From positions 96,830 to 160,829 of the forward strand of contig CALXKJ010000002.1 of NCBI GenBank assembly GCA_944388955.1: a stretch of 64,000 nucleotides of DNA, written 5' to 3'. Of this stretch, positions 8,584-15,784 are shown piece after piece. The notes beneath the pieces were generated by a model. The model was given only the letters and a program-made list of their open reading frames with translations. It was not told the origin of the DNA and did no database searches. Every line of letters starts with the position of its first letter. The first letter of the stretch is position 1. Source of the stretch: an uncultured Spirochaetaceae bacterium. Its GTDB lineage: Bacteria > Spirochaetota > Spirochaetia > Sphaerochaetales > Sphaerochaetaceae. The position numbers and the translations under genes were made by a program.

Positions 8584-9183
8584 ATGGCAAATAAGATAAT
8601 TACAATCGGAAGGCAGTTCGGATCGGGCGGAAGAGAGCTTGGAAGAAGGCTTGCGGAAGCGCTGCAGATTGCTTATTACGATAAGGAAATCCTTACTGAG
8701 ATTTCAAAGAGGACGCAGCTTACAGAGGAATATGTCCACAATGTCGTAGAGCATCATCCGTATCCTCTTCTTCCTATAACAGTCGGTCATAGCCTCTATC
8801 CTGATATGGCATTCCAGCTCCAGCAATCCGTATATACCGAGCAGAGCAATATTATAAAGGAGATGGCCGCCGCTTCGGACTGCGTTATCGTTGGCCGCTG
8901 TGCTGACTATATCCTTCATGATATCCATCCATTCAGGATCTTCGTCTATGCTGATATGGAGTCCCGCATCGCAAGATGCCATGCCCGCGCACCTGAGGGT
9001 GAGCACCTGAGCGACAAGGAGCTGAAGCAGATGATCCAGAAAGTCGACAAGGGCAGGGCTAAATACTATGAGTTCTACACAGGCGAGAAGTGGGGAGACA
9101 AATCCTCATACGATCTCTGTATCAACACTTCGAATGTGGTCATAAAAGAGCTTGTCCCGCATCTTGCCGCATTCCTTTCATAG
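8584..9183 (+). CDS. Cytidylate kinase-like family protein (copy 1)
   Basis: P-loop nucleotide-kinase-fold protein (199 aa) of the cytidylate-kinase-like family; the substrate is not established. The N-terminus ITIGRQFGSGGRELG has the loop GSGGR instead of the canonical GKS/T. Further conserved pieces are YYDKEIL, VIVGRCADYIL and DKGRAKYYEFYTGEKWG, the last acting as lid and adenine-contact region. ATG 8584 is favoured by AGGAGG at 5 nt over the GTG at 8578. A second copy lies at 11138-11779 with the same motifs, so the pair flanks the flavodiiron and mntP genes. Confidence 0.8.
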   Translation: MANKIITIGRQFGSGGRELGRRLAEALQIAYYDKEILTEISKRTQLTEEYVHNVVEHHPYPLLPITVGHSLYPDMAFQLQQSVYTEQSNIIKEMAAASDCVIVGRCADYILHDIHPFRIFVYADMESRIARCHARAPEGEHLSDKELKQMIQKVDKGRAKYYEFYTGEKWGDKSSYDLCINTSNVVIKELVPHLAAFLS

Positions 9184-9195
9184 CATGATGTCTGT

Positions 9196-9216
9196 CTCCT
9201 GCCTTTCTGGCAGGAG
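9196..9216 (+). terminator. Hairpin after cytidylate-kinase-like gene, probable terminator
   Basis: CTCCTGCC (9196-9203) pairs with GGCAGGAG (9209-9216) around loop TTTCT. The downstream tract is only moderately T-rich, so termination strength is uncertain. Confidence 0.55.
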
Positions 9217-9226
9217 GCTTCCGCTC

Positions 9227-9255
9227 TTGTCCTAAAGCTATGCATTGTTTATATT
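9227..9255 (+). promoter_or_regulatory. Putative promoter of the flavodiiron gene
   Basis: TTGTCC (9227-9232), 17-nt spacer, TATATT (9250-9255), 19 nt before ATG 9275. Confidence 0.5.
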
Positions 9256-9274
9256 CTCAAGTGGAGATTTTGCA

Positions 9275-10480
9275 ATGCATAACATCAGAAAAATCACAGA
9301 AGACGTTATCTACGTTGGTGCAAGCGATCGTCGTCTTGCTCTTTTTGAGAATGTTTATCCGATTGAGAGGGGTGTGAGCTATAACTCCTATCTCGTCATC
9401 GATGAGAAGACTGTTCTTCTTGATACAGTAGATCATTCAGTTTCCCGCGAATTCTTAGATAATATCGAGTATGCCCTTGACGGCAGGAAGCTTGACTATC
9501 TTATCGTGAATCATATGGAGCCTGATCATTGCTCTGTCATCGCAGAGCTTGTGCTCCGCTATCCTGAGCTTACGATTGTAGGGAATGCGAAGACTGCACA
9601 GATGATCAAGCAGTTCTATACCTTCGATGTAGATAAGCACATGCATCTTGTAAAGGATGGGGATAGCCTTACTACAGGTAAGCATACATTCGCATTTGTC
9701 TTTGCTCCGATGGTGCACTGGCCGGAGGTCATGGTTTCATTCGACACATCCAACGGATTCCTTTTCTCGGCGGATGCCTTTGGTACATTCGGTGCTCTTT
9801 CAGGCAACCTTTATGCAGATGAGCTTGAGTTCGACCGTGAGTGGCTTGATGACGCACGCCGTTATTATATAAATATCGTCGGCAAGTATGGTGTTCAGGT
9901 TATGAACACACTCAAGAAGGCTGCAGCTCTTCCTATAAAGATGATACTTCCTCTCCATGGACCGATCTGGAGAGAGAACATCTCATATTTCCTCGATAAA
10001 TACACAACATGGGCATCTTATGTGCCAGAGGAAAAGGGACTTCTCTTCATCTATTCGACAATCTATGGCGATACAGCGAATGCTGTTGATGCAATTGCTG
10101 CGATGGCTGCGGAGAAAGGAGTAAGGAATATCCACGTCTACGATGCCTCGAAGACCGACGTGTCCGTGCTTGTCTCTGAATGCTTCAGATACAGCACAAT
10201 CGTATTCGCTTCTCCGACATATAATGCTGAGATATTCCCGAAGATGGAGATGCTTCTTACAGAGCTGAAGGCTCATGCATTCCAGAACAGGGATGTGGCA
10301 GTCATAGAGAATGGGACATGGGCAATCTCAGCTGGCAAGAAGATTTCCGAGATGCTTTCGTCAATGAAGGATATAAGGATTATCGCACCGGTTCTGACGA
10401 TTAAGTCCTCAATGAAGGATGAGCAGATTCCTGAAGCGGAAGCAATGGCTGAAGCTCTCTCTGAAAGCGTAAGAAGATAA
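9275..10480 (+). CDS. Flavodiiron protein (FprA family A-type flavoprotein)
   Basis: Cytoplasmic flavodiiron enzyme that reduces O2 to water or NO to N2O at a diiron site, protecting anaerobes (401 aa). The N-terminal metallo-beta-lactamase-like domain carries HxExDH as His80, Glu82, Asp84, His85, with further ligand regions at MVHWPEV, SADAFG and LPLHGPIW. The C-terminal flavodoxin domain begins near residue 250 with IYSTIYGDTANAVDAIA. ATG 9275 has GGAG at 9263-9266; a longer frame from 9245 lacks one. The electron donor could be the ferredoxin at 56064. A manganese exporter gene follows. Confidence 0.92.
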   Translation: MHNIRKITEDVIYVGASDRRLALFENVYPIERGVSYNSYLVIDEKTVLLDTVDHSVSREFLDNIEYALDGRKLDYLIVNHMEPDHCSVIAELVLRYPELTIVGNAKTAQMIKQFYTFDVDKHMHLVKDGDSLTTGKHTFAFVFAPMVHWPEVMVSFDTSNGFLFSADAFGTFGALSGNLYADELEFDREWLDDARRYYINIVGKYGVQVMNTLKKAAALPIKMILPLHGPIWRENISYFLDKYTTWASYVPEEKGLLFIYSTIYGDTANAVDAIAAMAAEKGVRNIHVYDASKTDVSVLVSECFRYSTIVFASPTYNAEIFPKMEMLLTELKAHAFQNRDVAVIENGTWAISAGKKISEMLSSMKDIRIIAPVLTIKSSMKDEQIPEAEAMAEALSESVRR

Positions 10481-10485
10481 ATGAC

Positions 10486-10507
10486 AGGCGAGGCTCAGGC
10501 CCCGCCT
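10486..10507 (+). terminator. GC-rich hairpin between flavodiiron gene and mntP
   Basis: Nine-bp stem with one A-C mismatch (10486-10494 with 10499-10507), loop TCAG, followed by TATTTAATT. It probably acts as a partial terminator for the flavodiiron gene. Confidence 0.55.
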
Positions 10508-10525
10508 TATTTAATTAGGTTGGTT

Positions 10526-11086
10526 ATGGGTATAAGCAGTCTATTCGTGCTAGCCGTCGGGCTTAGCATGGATGCTTTTGCAGTCGCGATATGCAAAGGC
10601 CTCGCGATAGGTCATCCCTCTCCGAAGGCCTCTATCGCTGCTGGTCTCTGGTTTGGAGTCTTTCAGGCTCTGATGCCTCTTATCGGGTATTTCATCGGAA
10701 TACAGTTCACATCGCTCGTTAGCGCTTTCGACCATTGGATTGCCTTTGTGCTTCTTCTTGTCATCGGCGCTTCGATGATAAAGGAAGCATTCGGCAAGGA
10801 TGAAGAGGAGACAGCTTCAATCGGTATCAGGACGATGTTCCCTCTTGCTGTCGCCACAAGCATCGATGCGCTTGCTTCTGGCATAGCCTTGGCAGCTGTT
10901 GATGGCAATATATTCATCGCTGTCTCATTCATTGGTCTTATAACATTTGCGCTTTCCGCATTCGGGGTGAGGCTAGGCGCCATCGCCGGAGCAAAATACA
11001 GCTCCAAGGCGGAGCTCTGCGGGGGAATCATACTGATTGCTATCGGTCTGAAGATACTGATTGAGCACATGACAGAAGGCATCTGA
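10526..11086 (+). CDS. mntP: Manganese efflux pump MntP
   Basis: Six-helix inner-membrane Mn2+ exporter (186 aa, the family's usual size). The two inverted halves both show the key acidic motif: GLSMDAFAVAICKG near residue 15 and ATSIDALASGIAL near residue 112. The start at ATG 10526 matches family N-termini; the frame runs back to 10481 but that part overlaps a hairpin and adds 15 non-conserved residues. The gap to the flavodiiron gene is 45 nt, too short for a manganese riboswitch, so regulation is not evident here. Confidence 0.92.
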   Translation: MGISSLFVLAVGLSMDAFAVAICKGLAIGHPSPKASIAAGLWFGVFQALMPLIGYFIGIQFTSLVSAFDHWIAFVLLLVIGASMIKEAFGKDEEETASIGIRTMFPLAVATSIDALASGIALAAVDGNIFIAVSFIGLITFALSAFGVRLGAIAGAKYSSKAELCGGIILIAIGLKILIEHMTEGI

Positions 11087-11091
11087 TTTTC

Positions 11092-11120
11092 CTAACATCT
11101 GGCTGAAAACATATTATAAT
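11092..11120 (+). promoter_or_regulatory. Putative promoter of the second cytidylate-kinase-like gene
   Basis: CTAACA (11092-11097), 17-nt spacer, perfect TATAAT (11115-11120), then AGGAGG before ATG 11138. Confidence 0.6.
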
Positions 11121-11137
11121 CAGAGTAGGAGGAAGTA

Positions 11138-11779
11138 ATGGGCGAAAAGACAATCTATACTATTGGCAGACAGTTCGGTTCGGGTGGAAGACAGGTTGGT
11201 AAGGCCCTTTCGGAGAAACTAGGTATTCCTTATTATGACAAGGAGCTTCTTGCTATGGCTGCGAAAGACAGCGGATTCTCGGAGGAGCTCTTTCATAATG
11301 CCGATGAGAAACCTGCTTCATCGCTTCTTTATTCGCTTGTCATGGGCAGTTATCCAATGTCGTCAGGCACTCTTGGCTTCAACGAAATGCCTCTCAATGA
11401 CCAGCTTTTCCTGATTCAGTCGAATACTATCAGGAAAGTCGCGAAGAAAGGCTCCTGCATAATAATCGGAAGATGTGCGGATTACATTCTCAGAGGCAAT
11501 CCAGATCTTATTTCCGTTTTTGTCCATGCGCCGCTTGAGGCAAGAGTAAGGCGGGCCATTGAATGCTATGAGATTCCTGCAGATAGGGCTGAGGATGTCT
11601 GTCTTAAGAATGATAAGAGCAGGGCTAACTTCTATAACTACTATTCAGACCAGAAGTGGGGTATGTGCCGTACATACTCGCTCTCTCTCGATTCATCTCT
11701 TCTGGGTATCGACGGATGCGTTGATGAGATTATCCGCTTCATGGAGCTCGCTGAGAAGAACAGAGATCACAGAATATGA
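11138..11779 (+). CDS. Cytidylate kinase-like family protein (copy 2)
   Basis: Paralog of the product at 8584-9183 (213 aa). It keeps TIGRQFGSGGRQVG with the same atypical GSGGR loop, IPYYDKELL, IIIGRCADYIL and NDKSRANFYNYYSDQKWG. The substrate is unknown; the name is inherited from family resemblance to CMP kinase and not from function. The stop overlaps the next start by 4 nt (ATGA), coupling it to the YhcH-type protein. The two paralogs differ mainly in the middle helical region, so they may serve different substrates. Confidence 0.8.
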   Translation: MGEKTIYTIGRQFGSGGRQVGKALSEKLGIPYYDKELLAMAAKDSGFSEELFHNADEKPASSLLYSLVMGSYPMSSGTLGFNEMPLNDQLFLIQSNTIRKVAKKGSCIIIGRCADYILRGNPDLISVFVHAPLEARVRRAIECYEIPADRAEDVCLKNDKSRANFYNYYSDQKWGMCRTYSLSLDSSLLGIDGCVDEIIRFMELAEKNRDHRI

Positions 11780-12153
11780 TAATCTTCGATACGCTTGACG
11801 AGCTTGAGAGTTATCAGGGGGCGGTTCCGTCTATTTCCACGGTTATCGGGATAATGGACCGCTCTCTTCCCTATGAGCAGGGGCCGGGGCTCTATGACAC
11901 GCCTGAGAAAAGCGATGTCAGATATATCGTTGATGAGAATCTCTCATCGGATAAAGGCTTTGAGGCTGAGCATCATATAGGAAAGATGGTGATGGAAATC
12001 GTACTGGAAGGCGATGAGATTATCTCAGTCTCCGGCTCTGTCTTCAGAATGGAGACTGGACGTTTTCTTATCTATAGCGGTGATGAAACAGTGAAGCGTG
12101 GATTATGCTATACGCTTCCTCAGCATTTCAAAGCTGTGAGGTTCATATTCTAG
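11776..12153 (+). CDS. YhcH/YjgK/YiaL family protein
   Basis: Small cupin-fold protein (125 aa) of the DUF386 family, which includes EbgC and sugar-acid/sialic-acid catabolism proteins and is thought to act on anomeric or open-chain sugars. The family core is recognisable: GLYDTPEKSDVRYIVDE, then the metal-binding-like segment FEAEHHIGKMVMEIVLEGDEII, then a C-terminal PQHFKAVRFIF strand where most members have a conserved His and Lys. The sequence is divergent. It is translationally coupled to the upstream kinase-like gene, and no sugar pathway partner is adjacent. Confidence 0.65.
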   Translation: MIIFDTLDELESYQGAVPSISTVIGIMDRSLPYEQGPGLYDTPEKSDVRYIVDENLSSDKGFEAEHHIGKMVMEIVLEGDEIISVSGSVFRMETGRFLIYSGDETVKRGLCYTLPQHFKAVRFIF

Positions 12154-12160
12154 CAAATAG

Positions 12161-12182
12161 AAAACCGCCCGGAGGCGGTTTT
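12161..12182. terminator. Bidirectional terminator between convergent genes
   Basis: AAAACCGCC (12161-12169) and GGCGGTTTT (12174-12182) form a perfect 9-bp stem around CGGA, with A-runs and T-runs on both sides, serving the convergent genes ending at 12153 (+) and 12192 (-). Confidence 0.9.
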
Positions 12183-12191
12183 CCATTGCAA

Positions 12192-13490
12192 TCATTCTGC
12201 TTCTTCCTGAACGATTGAATTCAATGTTATATCGAAAACAAGAAGGGAATTCGGCTCGATTGTCTGCGTTCCGCCTTCTCCGTAGCCAAGCTCTGGCGGG
12301 ATGTATGCCCTTACTGAGTCTCCGACAGTCATATGCGTCACAGCTTCAGTGAATCCCGGGATAAGCGTCTGCAGGTTGAAGTCAACGCCGCTTCCCTGAT
12401 CCATCACAGTACCATCCATGAGCGTGAGAGTGTAGTCGACATTCACAGTATCATCGGAAGCCGGTGACGCGCTTTCCGTGGTGTCATCGAGGATGAATTC
12501 AAGCTGTACGCCGCTATCGAGTACAACGATGCCTTCGCGCTGGGCATTATCATTGAGGAAATTCTCAGCTTCCTGCTTATTTGTCTCTGAAAGCTCTCTT
12601 ATGTACTCATCATACTTCTGCTGCATCTCGAGAATATACGCATCGATTGCAGCATTCATCTCCTCTGTTGTGAGTATAGGATCTGCGTCAAAAATCGCAG
12701 TGAGAAGACCTGCCGCGAAATCCTCACCGATGACTTCTATTCCGCCATACATGAGGTTGAGGACAGTGAAGTATCCATATGAATAAGCGAATCTGTCTTC
12801 AAGCGATTCCGGAGCTGGAAGTGCCATTATCGAATCGGTATCAGTTATGATCTCACCATAATCTGTAGGCAGATTCTTGCTGAAAACCTCTGTCATGAAT
12901 TCATCAAGCGATGCTGACATGATGTCGATAGCGATAAGAGGAGCTGTTTCCTGAAGATTCGCAGCATCGATTACACCGCGTGCGAAATAACCAGCTCTAG
13001 GATAGAGATTCTGCAGCATCAGGGATTTCATCGTCAGATAGCCATATGAATAGTTGAAAGCGGATGCAGTGTCAGATGTGTCTACATTTCCTATCTGGAT
13101 GACTATTCCGGGCATCTTCGCGGGAGTCCCTGTCTCTGGAGCAATCAGGCCAGCTTCAACTGCTGGAGTTGCGTTGCGTATAGCAGTTGCCGGAATCTGC
13201 GGCGGAAGTGACATCGTCATTATGCCGCTATCCTTGACGAGGATGTAATCACCATCACTGATATCAGAAAGCGCATATCCTTCCTCAGTTGCGGTTGTCC
13301 CCTCGGAGGCAAGATAGATAGCGGTCTCTCCGTTTCTCACCGTCTCAATCCTGTATGTACCGTCTTCAGATACTGTGACAGCTGTCACTTTGCAGAGCAT
13401 TTCATCTGCAGCAGGCTCCTTCACGCCCTGGGCCGCAAGCAGCACGCTGGAAACAAGGAGTACAGCTGCAAGAGAGAAAAATCTTCTCAT
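12192..13490 (-). CDS. Exported FKBP-type peptidyl-prolyl isomerase with duplicated N-domain
   Basis: Periplasmic prolyl isomerase/chaperone (432 aa). A signal peptide is evident (MRRFFSLAAVLLVSSVLLAA) with no lipobox cysteine. Residues about 30-95 are a small beta region. Two helical FKBP_N-like dimerisation modules follow, each starting with the same SYGY signature (near residues 147 and 233). The FKBP_C catalytic domain (about 345-430) has DDTVNVDYTLTLMDGTV, GFTEAVTHMTVGD, the active-site-type IPPELGYGEGG and SLLVFDITL. Most relatives carry one N-domain; the duplication is unusual. AAGGAAGGA precedes the ATG. Confidence 0.85.
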   Translation of the reverse strand: MRRFFSLAAVLLVSSVLLAAQGVKEPAADEMLCKVTAVTVSEDGTYRIETVRNGETAIYLASEGTTATEEGYALSDISDGDYILVKDSGIMTMSLPPQIPATAIRNATPAVEAGLIAPETGTPAKMPGIVIQIGNVDTSDTASAFNYSYGYLTMKSLMLQNLYPRAGYFARGVIDAANLQETAPLIAIDIMSASLDEFMTEVFSKNLPTDYGEIITDTDSIMALPAPESLEDRFAYSYGYFTVLNLMYGGIEVIGEDFAAGLLTAIFDADPILTTEEMNAAIDAYILEMQQKYDEYIRELSETNKQEAENFLNDNAQREGIVVLDSGVQLEFILDDTTESASPASDDTVNVDYTLTLMDGTVMDQGSGVDFNLQTLIPGFTEAVTHMTVGDSVRAYIPPELGYGEGGTQTIEPNSLLVFDITLNSIVQEEAE

Positions 13491-13512
13491 ATTATCCTTC
13501 CTTTGTATTTAA

Positions 13513-13541
13513 AATGTAGCTTTTAGCCAGAAGGCGGTCAA
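13513..13541 (-). promoter_or_regulatory. Promoter of the FKBP gene
   Basis: Minus strand: TTGACC (13541-13536), 17-nt spacer, TACATT (13518-13513), then a leader with AAGGAAGGA before the start at 13490. Confidence 0.65.
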
Positions 13542-13571
13542 TCTTGGCTGATGGAGTTTCTGTGGATATGA

Positions 13572-13580
13572 TGCTACACT
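13572..13580 (+). promoter_or_regulatory. Extended -10 promoter of the deaminase gene, leaderless arrangement
   Basis: TGCTACACT (13572-13580) is an extended -10 that ends 6 nt before ATG 13587. There is no Shine-Dalgarno. Confidence 0.5.
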
Positions 13581-13586
13581 CGTTTC

Positions 13587-14069
13587 ATGAACGAGACAGA
13601 TTATAGACTTCTGAGACGGTGCGTGGAGATTGCACATGAATCGATGGAGAAGGGCAATCATCCATTCGGAGCTCTCCTTGCTGACGAGAATGGGAATATA
13701 CTTCTTGAGCAAGGCAATGAATTCACTGAAGGCGGCAGCGCATACCACGCAGAGACGCTTCTTCTCTTGAAAGCCGCGAAGCTTTACACTCCTGAGTTTC
13801 TCTCAAAGTGCACACTGTATTCCAACTTCGAGCCTTGCTGTATGTGCACAGGCGCTCTTTACTGGACGAATACAGGCCGTCTCGTTTTCGGCGCGACTGA
13901 GAAGGATCTCCTGCGCTTCACGGGGGATAATGAGGAAAATCCCACATTCTCCCTTTCCTCCAGAGAAGTAGTTTCACATGGTCAGAAGAATATAATCATA
14001 GAGGGACCTGTCGATGATGAAGCGCTTCTTGAGGAAATCTGCCGCGACCATATAGATTTCTGGTCATAA
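13587..14069 (+). CDS. Nucleobase/nucleoside deaminase, CDA fold (guanine-deaminase-like)
   Basis: Zinc-dependent deaminase of the cytidine-deaminase superfamily (160 aa). Zinc and catalytic residues are visible as His54-Ala-Glu56 and Pro83-Cys84-x-x-Cys87. The length and C-terminal region resemble B. subtilis-type guanine deaminases (GuaD) more than TadA, whose RNA-binding loops are not evident. The gene starts a run with an MtnA-type isomerase (3 nt gap) and an MTA phosphorylase-type enzyme, so a role in processing the purine released during nucleoside salvage is inferred. Substrate (guanine, adenine or a nucleoside) is not determined. Confidence 0.8.
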   Translation: MNETDYRLLRRCVEIAHESMEKGNHPFGALLADENGNILLEQGNEFTEGGSAYHAETLLLLKAAKLYTPEFLSKCTLYSNFEPCCMCTGALYWTNTGRLVFGATEKDLLRFTGDNEENPTFSLSSREVVSHGQKNIIIEGPVDDEALLEEICRDHIDFWS

Positions 14070-14072
14070 TCG

Positions 14073-15038
14073 ATGGAAAATCTTCTTCCCTCGATTCTCA
14101 GGCATGAGAATATTTCGCGTATCGCAGATGGCGGGGTATACATAACTGACAGAAGAGCTCTTCCCTTTGAGAAGAAAGAAGTCTTCTGTCCATCCTGGCG
14201 CGAGTGCGTGTCTGCTATCAAGGAAATGGTGACTCAGGGCGGTGGCCCGCTTGAAGTCGCGCTGAATGCAGTTCTTATCACGTCGGAAACCCATCCGGAT
14301 GAGCTTGAGCATGCGGTGAGGGCGCTTTCTGAGGCAAGGCCAACGAACACGACAATGAAGAGGGAAATCACGGGGATTCTCAAGCGCTATAGAGCCGGAG
14401 AGGACATGAAGACGCTTGTCGGGGAGGTCTTTCTCCGCTATGACAGGGCTTATGACGCAATGAGTGATATCGGGGAGAGCCTTATCCGTGACGGGGATGG
14501 TATTCTCACACGCTGTTTTCCTGAGCACTCATTCATGTTATCCGTGGCGAAAGCAATGAAAAATGGCAAGCGTATACGTGTTTACGTGCCTGAGACTAGG
14601 CCGTACCTTCAAGGCGCTCATCTTACGGAGCCATGCCTGAGGGAAATCGGGGCGGAATGCTATCTCATAACCGATGCGATGAATGCCCATTTCATGCAAA
14701 GCGGTGACATATCGCTATACCTGACGGCCTCCGACCTTGCCTTCAGCAATGCTCTTGTCGTGAATAAGACAGGAACGCTCTCGGATGCGATACTATCCCG
14801 GCATTTTGGTATCCCATATTATGCGTTTTCGGTAAATCCCTCGCCAGATGATGAGATTCCCGTGATAGAATACAGGGAAGGAGAGGATCTTAAGCATGTG
14901 GGAGGCTGTGCGATAGCAGCTTCCGAAGCTAAAGCGCTGTATCCGTGTTTTGACGTAATCAGTCCGGACTTCGTTTCCGGAGTAGTGCATCCGGAGGGTA
15001 TTTATGAAGGCAATAATCGCTGGAACAGGCATAGATAA
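14073..15038 (+). CDS. mtnA: S-methyl-5-thioribose-1-phosphate isomerase (MtnA/eIF2B family)
   Basis: Isomerises methylthioribose-1-phosphate to methylthioribulose-1-phosphate (321 aa, slightly short of the usual 340-350). Family features: TQGGGPLEVALNAVL, ARPTNTTMKREI, the catalytic-cysteine segment ILTRCFP, VPETRPYLQGAHLTEP, and the catalytic-Asp/lysine segment TASDLAFSNALVVNKTGT followed by HFGIPYYAF. The motifs are diverged, so a related ribose-phosphate isomerase is possible. It begins 3 nt after the deaminase stop and its last 35 nt overlap the phosphorylase gene, which catalyses the preceding step. Confidence 0.78.
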   Translation: MENLLPSILRHENISRIADGGVYITDRRALPFEKKEVFCPSWRECVSAIKEMVTQGGGPLEVALNAVLITSETHPDELEHAVRALSEARPTNTTMKREITGILKRYRAGEDMKTLVGEVFLRYDRAYDAMSDIGESLIRDGDGILTRCFPEHSFMLSVAKAMKNGKRIRVYVPETRPYLQGAHLTEPCLREIGAECYLITDAMNAHFMQSGDISLYLTASDLAFSNALVVNKTGTLSDAILSRHFGIPYYAFSVNPSPDDEIPVIEYREGEDLKHVGGCAIAASEAKALYPCFDVISPDFVSGVVHPEGIYEGNNRWNRHR

Positions 15039-15717
15039 GGATAAGAGATTCTACAGCAGCATGAAGGCAATCGAAACGCCGTTCGGCTCAGTGGAATACG
15101 CCCAGATTGATGGGATTATCTATCTTCCACGGCACTGTCCGGGACACACGCTTCTTCCCCATATGATCAATTACAGGGCTAATGTCAAAGCACTGGAGAT
15201 GCTTGGGGTTGATGAAGTCATAACAGTCTATGCTGTCGGCTCGATCACGAGGCGCCTTTCCCCTGGCCGTATCGGGCTTGTCCGTGATTTCATAGACTTT
15301 ACGTCAGGCAGGAAGAATACCTTTTCCGATACTGATTCATCGATACGCCATACACCTTTTGTCTCTCCTTTTGATTTCCCTCTGATGGAGAGAGTCGCGA
15401 GGGCGGCATCAGATCTATCCATTCCCATCTCGTATAATAAGATTGTCTATATCACGACGAACGGTCCACGGCTTGAGACACCTGCCGAGATTGAGGCGTT
15501 CAGGATTCTCGGAGCGGATGTCGTCGGCATGACACTTGCAACGGAGGCTGCGCTTATACACGAGCTTGGAATAAAGAATGCGTCTCTCGCGTATTCAATA
15601 AACTGGGCTGCGGGGCTTGATGCTGAAGGCTTCTCATTCCTTGAAGATGAGTCAATAGAGCGTATCGCCAGAACTATTATGGATATTGCAATCAAAGCTC
15701 TGGAGTCGTCAATCTGA
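15004..15717 (+). CDS. mtnP: S-methyl-5'-thioadenosine/-inosine phosphorylase family protein
   Basis: Purine nucleoside phosphorylase-fold enzyme (237 aa) releasing adenine or hypoxanthine and methylthioribose-1-phosphate. MTA-phosphorylase-type motifs are PRHCPGHTLLPHMINYRANV, VYAVGSI, the GPRLETPAEI segment, and VVGMTLATEAALIHELG. GGAGGG at 14993-14998 sets ATG 15004, inside the end of the isomerase gene. Whether the base is adenine or hypoxanthine cannot be read with confidence; an adjacent deaminase leaves methylthioinosine possible. Together with mtnA it supplies methylthioribulose-1-phosphate; mtnB, C and D are absent here. Confidence 0.82.
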   Translation: MKAIIAGTGIDKDKRFYSSMKAIETPFGSVEYAQIDGIIYLPRHCPGHTLLPHMINYRANVKALEMLGVDEVITVYAVGSITRRLSPGRIGLVRDFIDFTSGRKNTFSDTDSSIRHTPFVSPFDFPLMERVARAASDLSIPISYNKIVYITTNGPRLETPAEIEAFRILGADVVGMTLATEAALIHELGIKNASLAYSINWAAGLDAEGFSFLEDESIERIARTIMDIAIKALESSI

Positions 15718-15745
15718 AACATTCTATTATTATGTGCTTCCTCAG

Positions 15746-15775
15746 TTGCCCCGCATAAAGGCAATAGATTAGAAT
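15746..15775 (+). promoter_or_regulatory. Putative promoter of the acyltransferase operon
   Basis: TTGCCC (15746-15751), 18-nt spacer, TAGAAT (15770-15775), ending 9 nt before ATG 15785. No Shine-Dalgarno, so a leader of only a few nt is predicted. Confidence 0.5.
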
Positions 15776-15784
15776 CAGTACGTT

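Noticed and set aside
7745..8590. Long minus-strand frame opposite rhaD
   Set aside because: Antisense to a clearly conserved aldolase; a shadow produced by the codon composition, with no motif or ribosome-binding site.
10481..10525. Manganese-sensing (yybP-ykoY) riboswitch before mntP
   Set aside because: Only 45 nt separate the genes, too short for the aptamer, and the visible hairpin does not match its conserved core.
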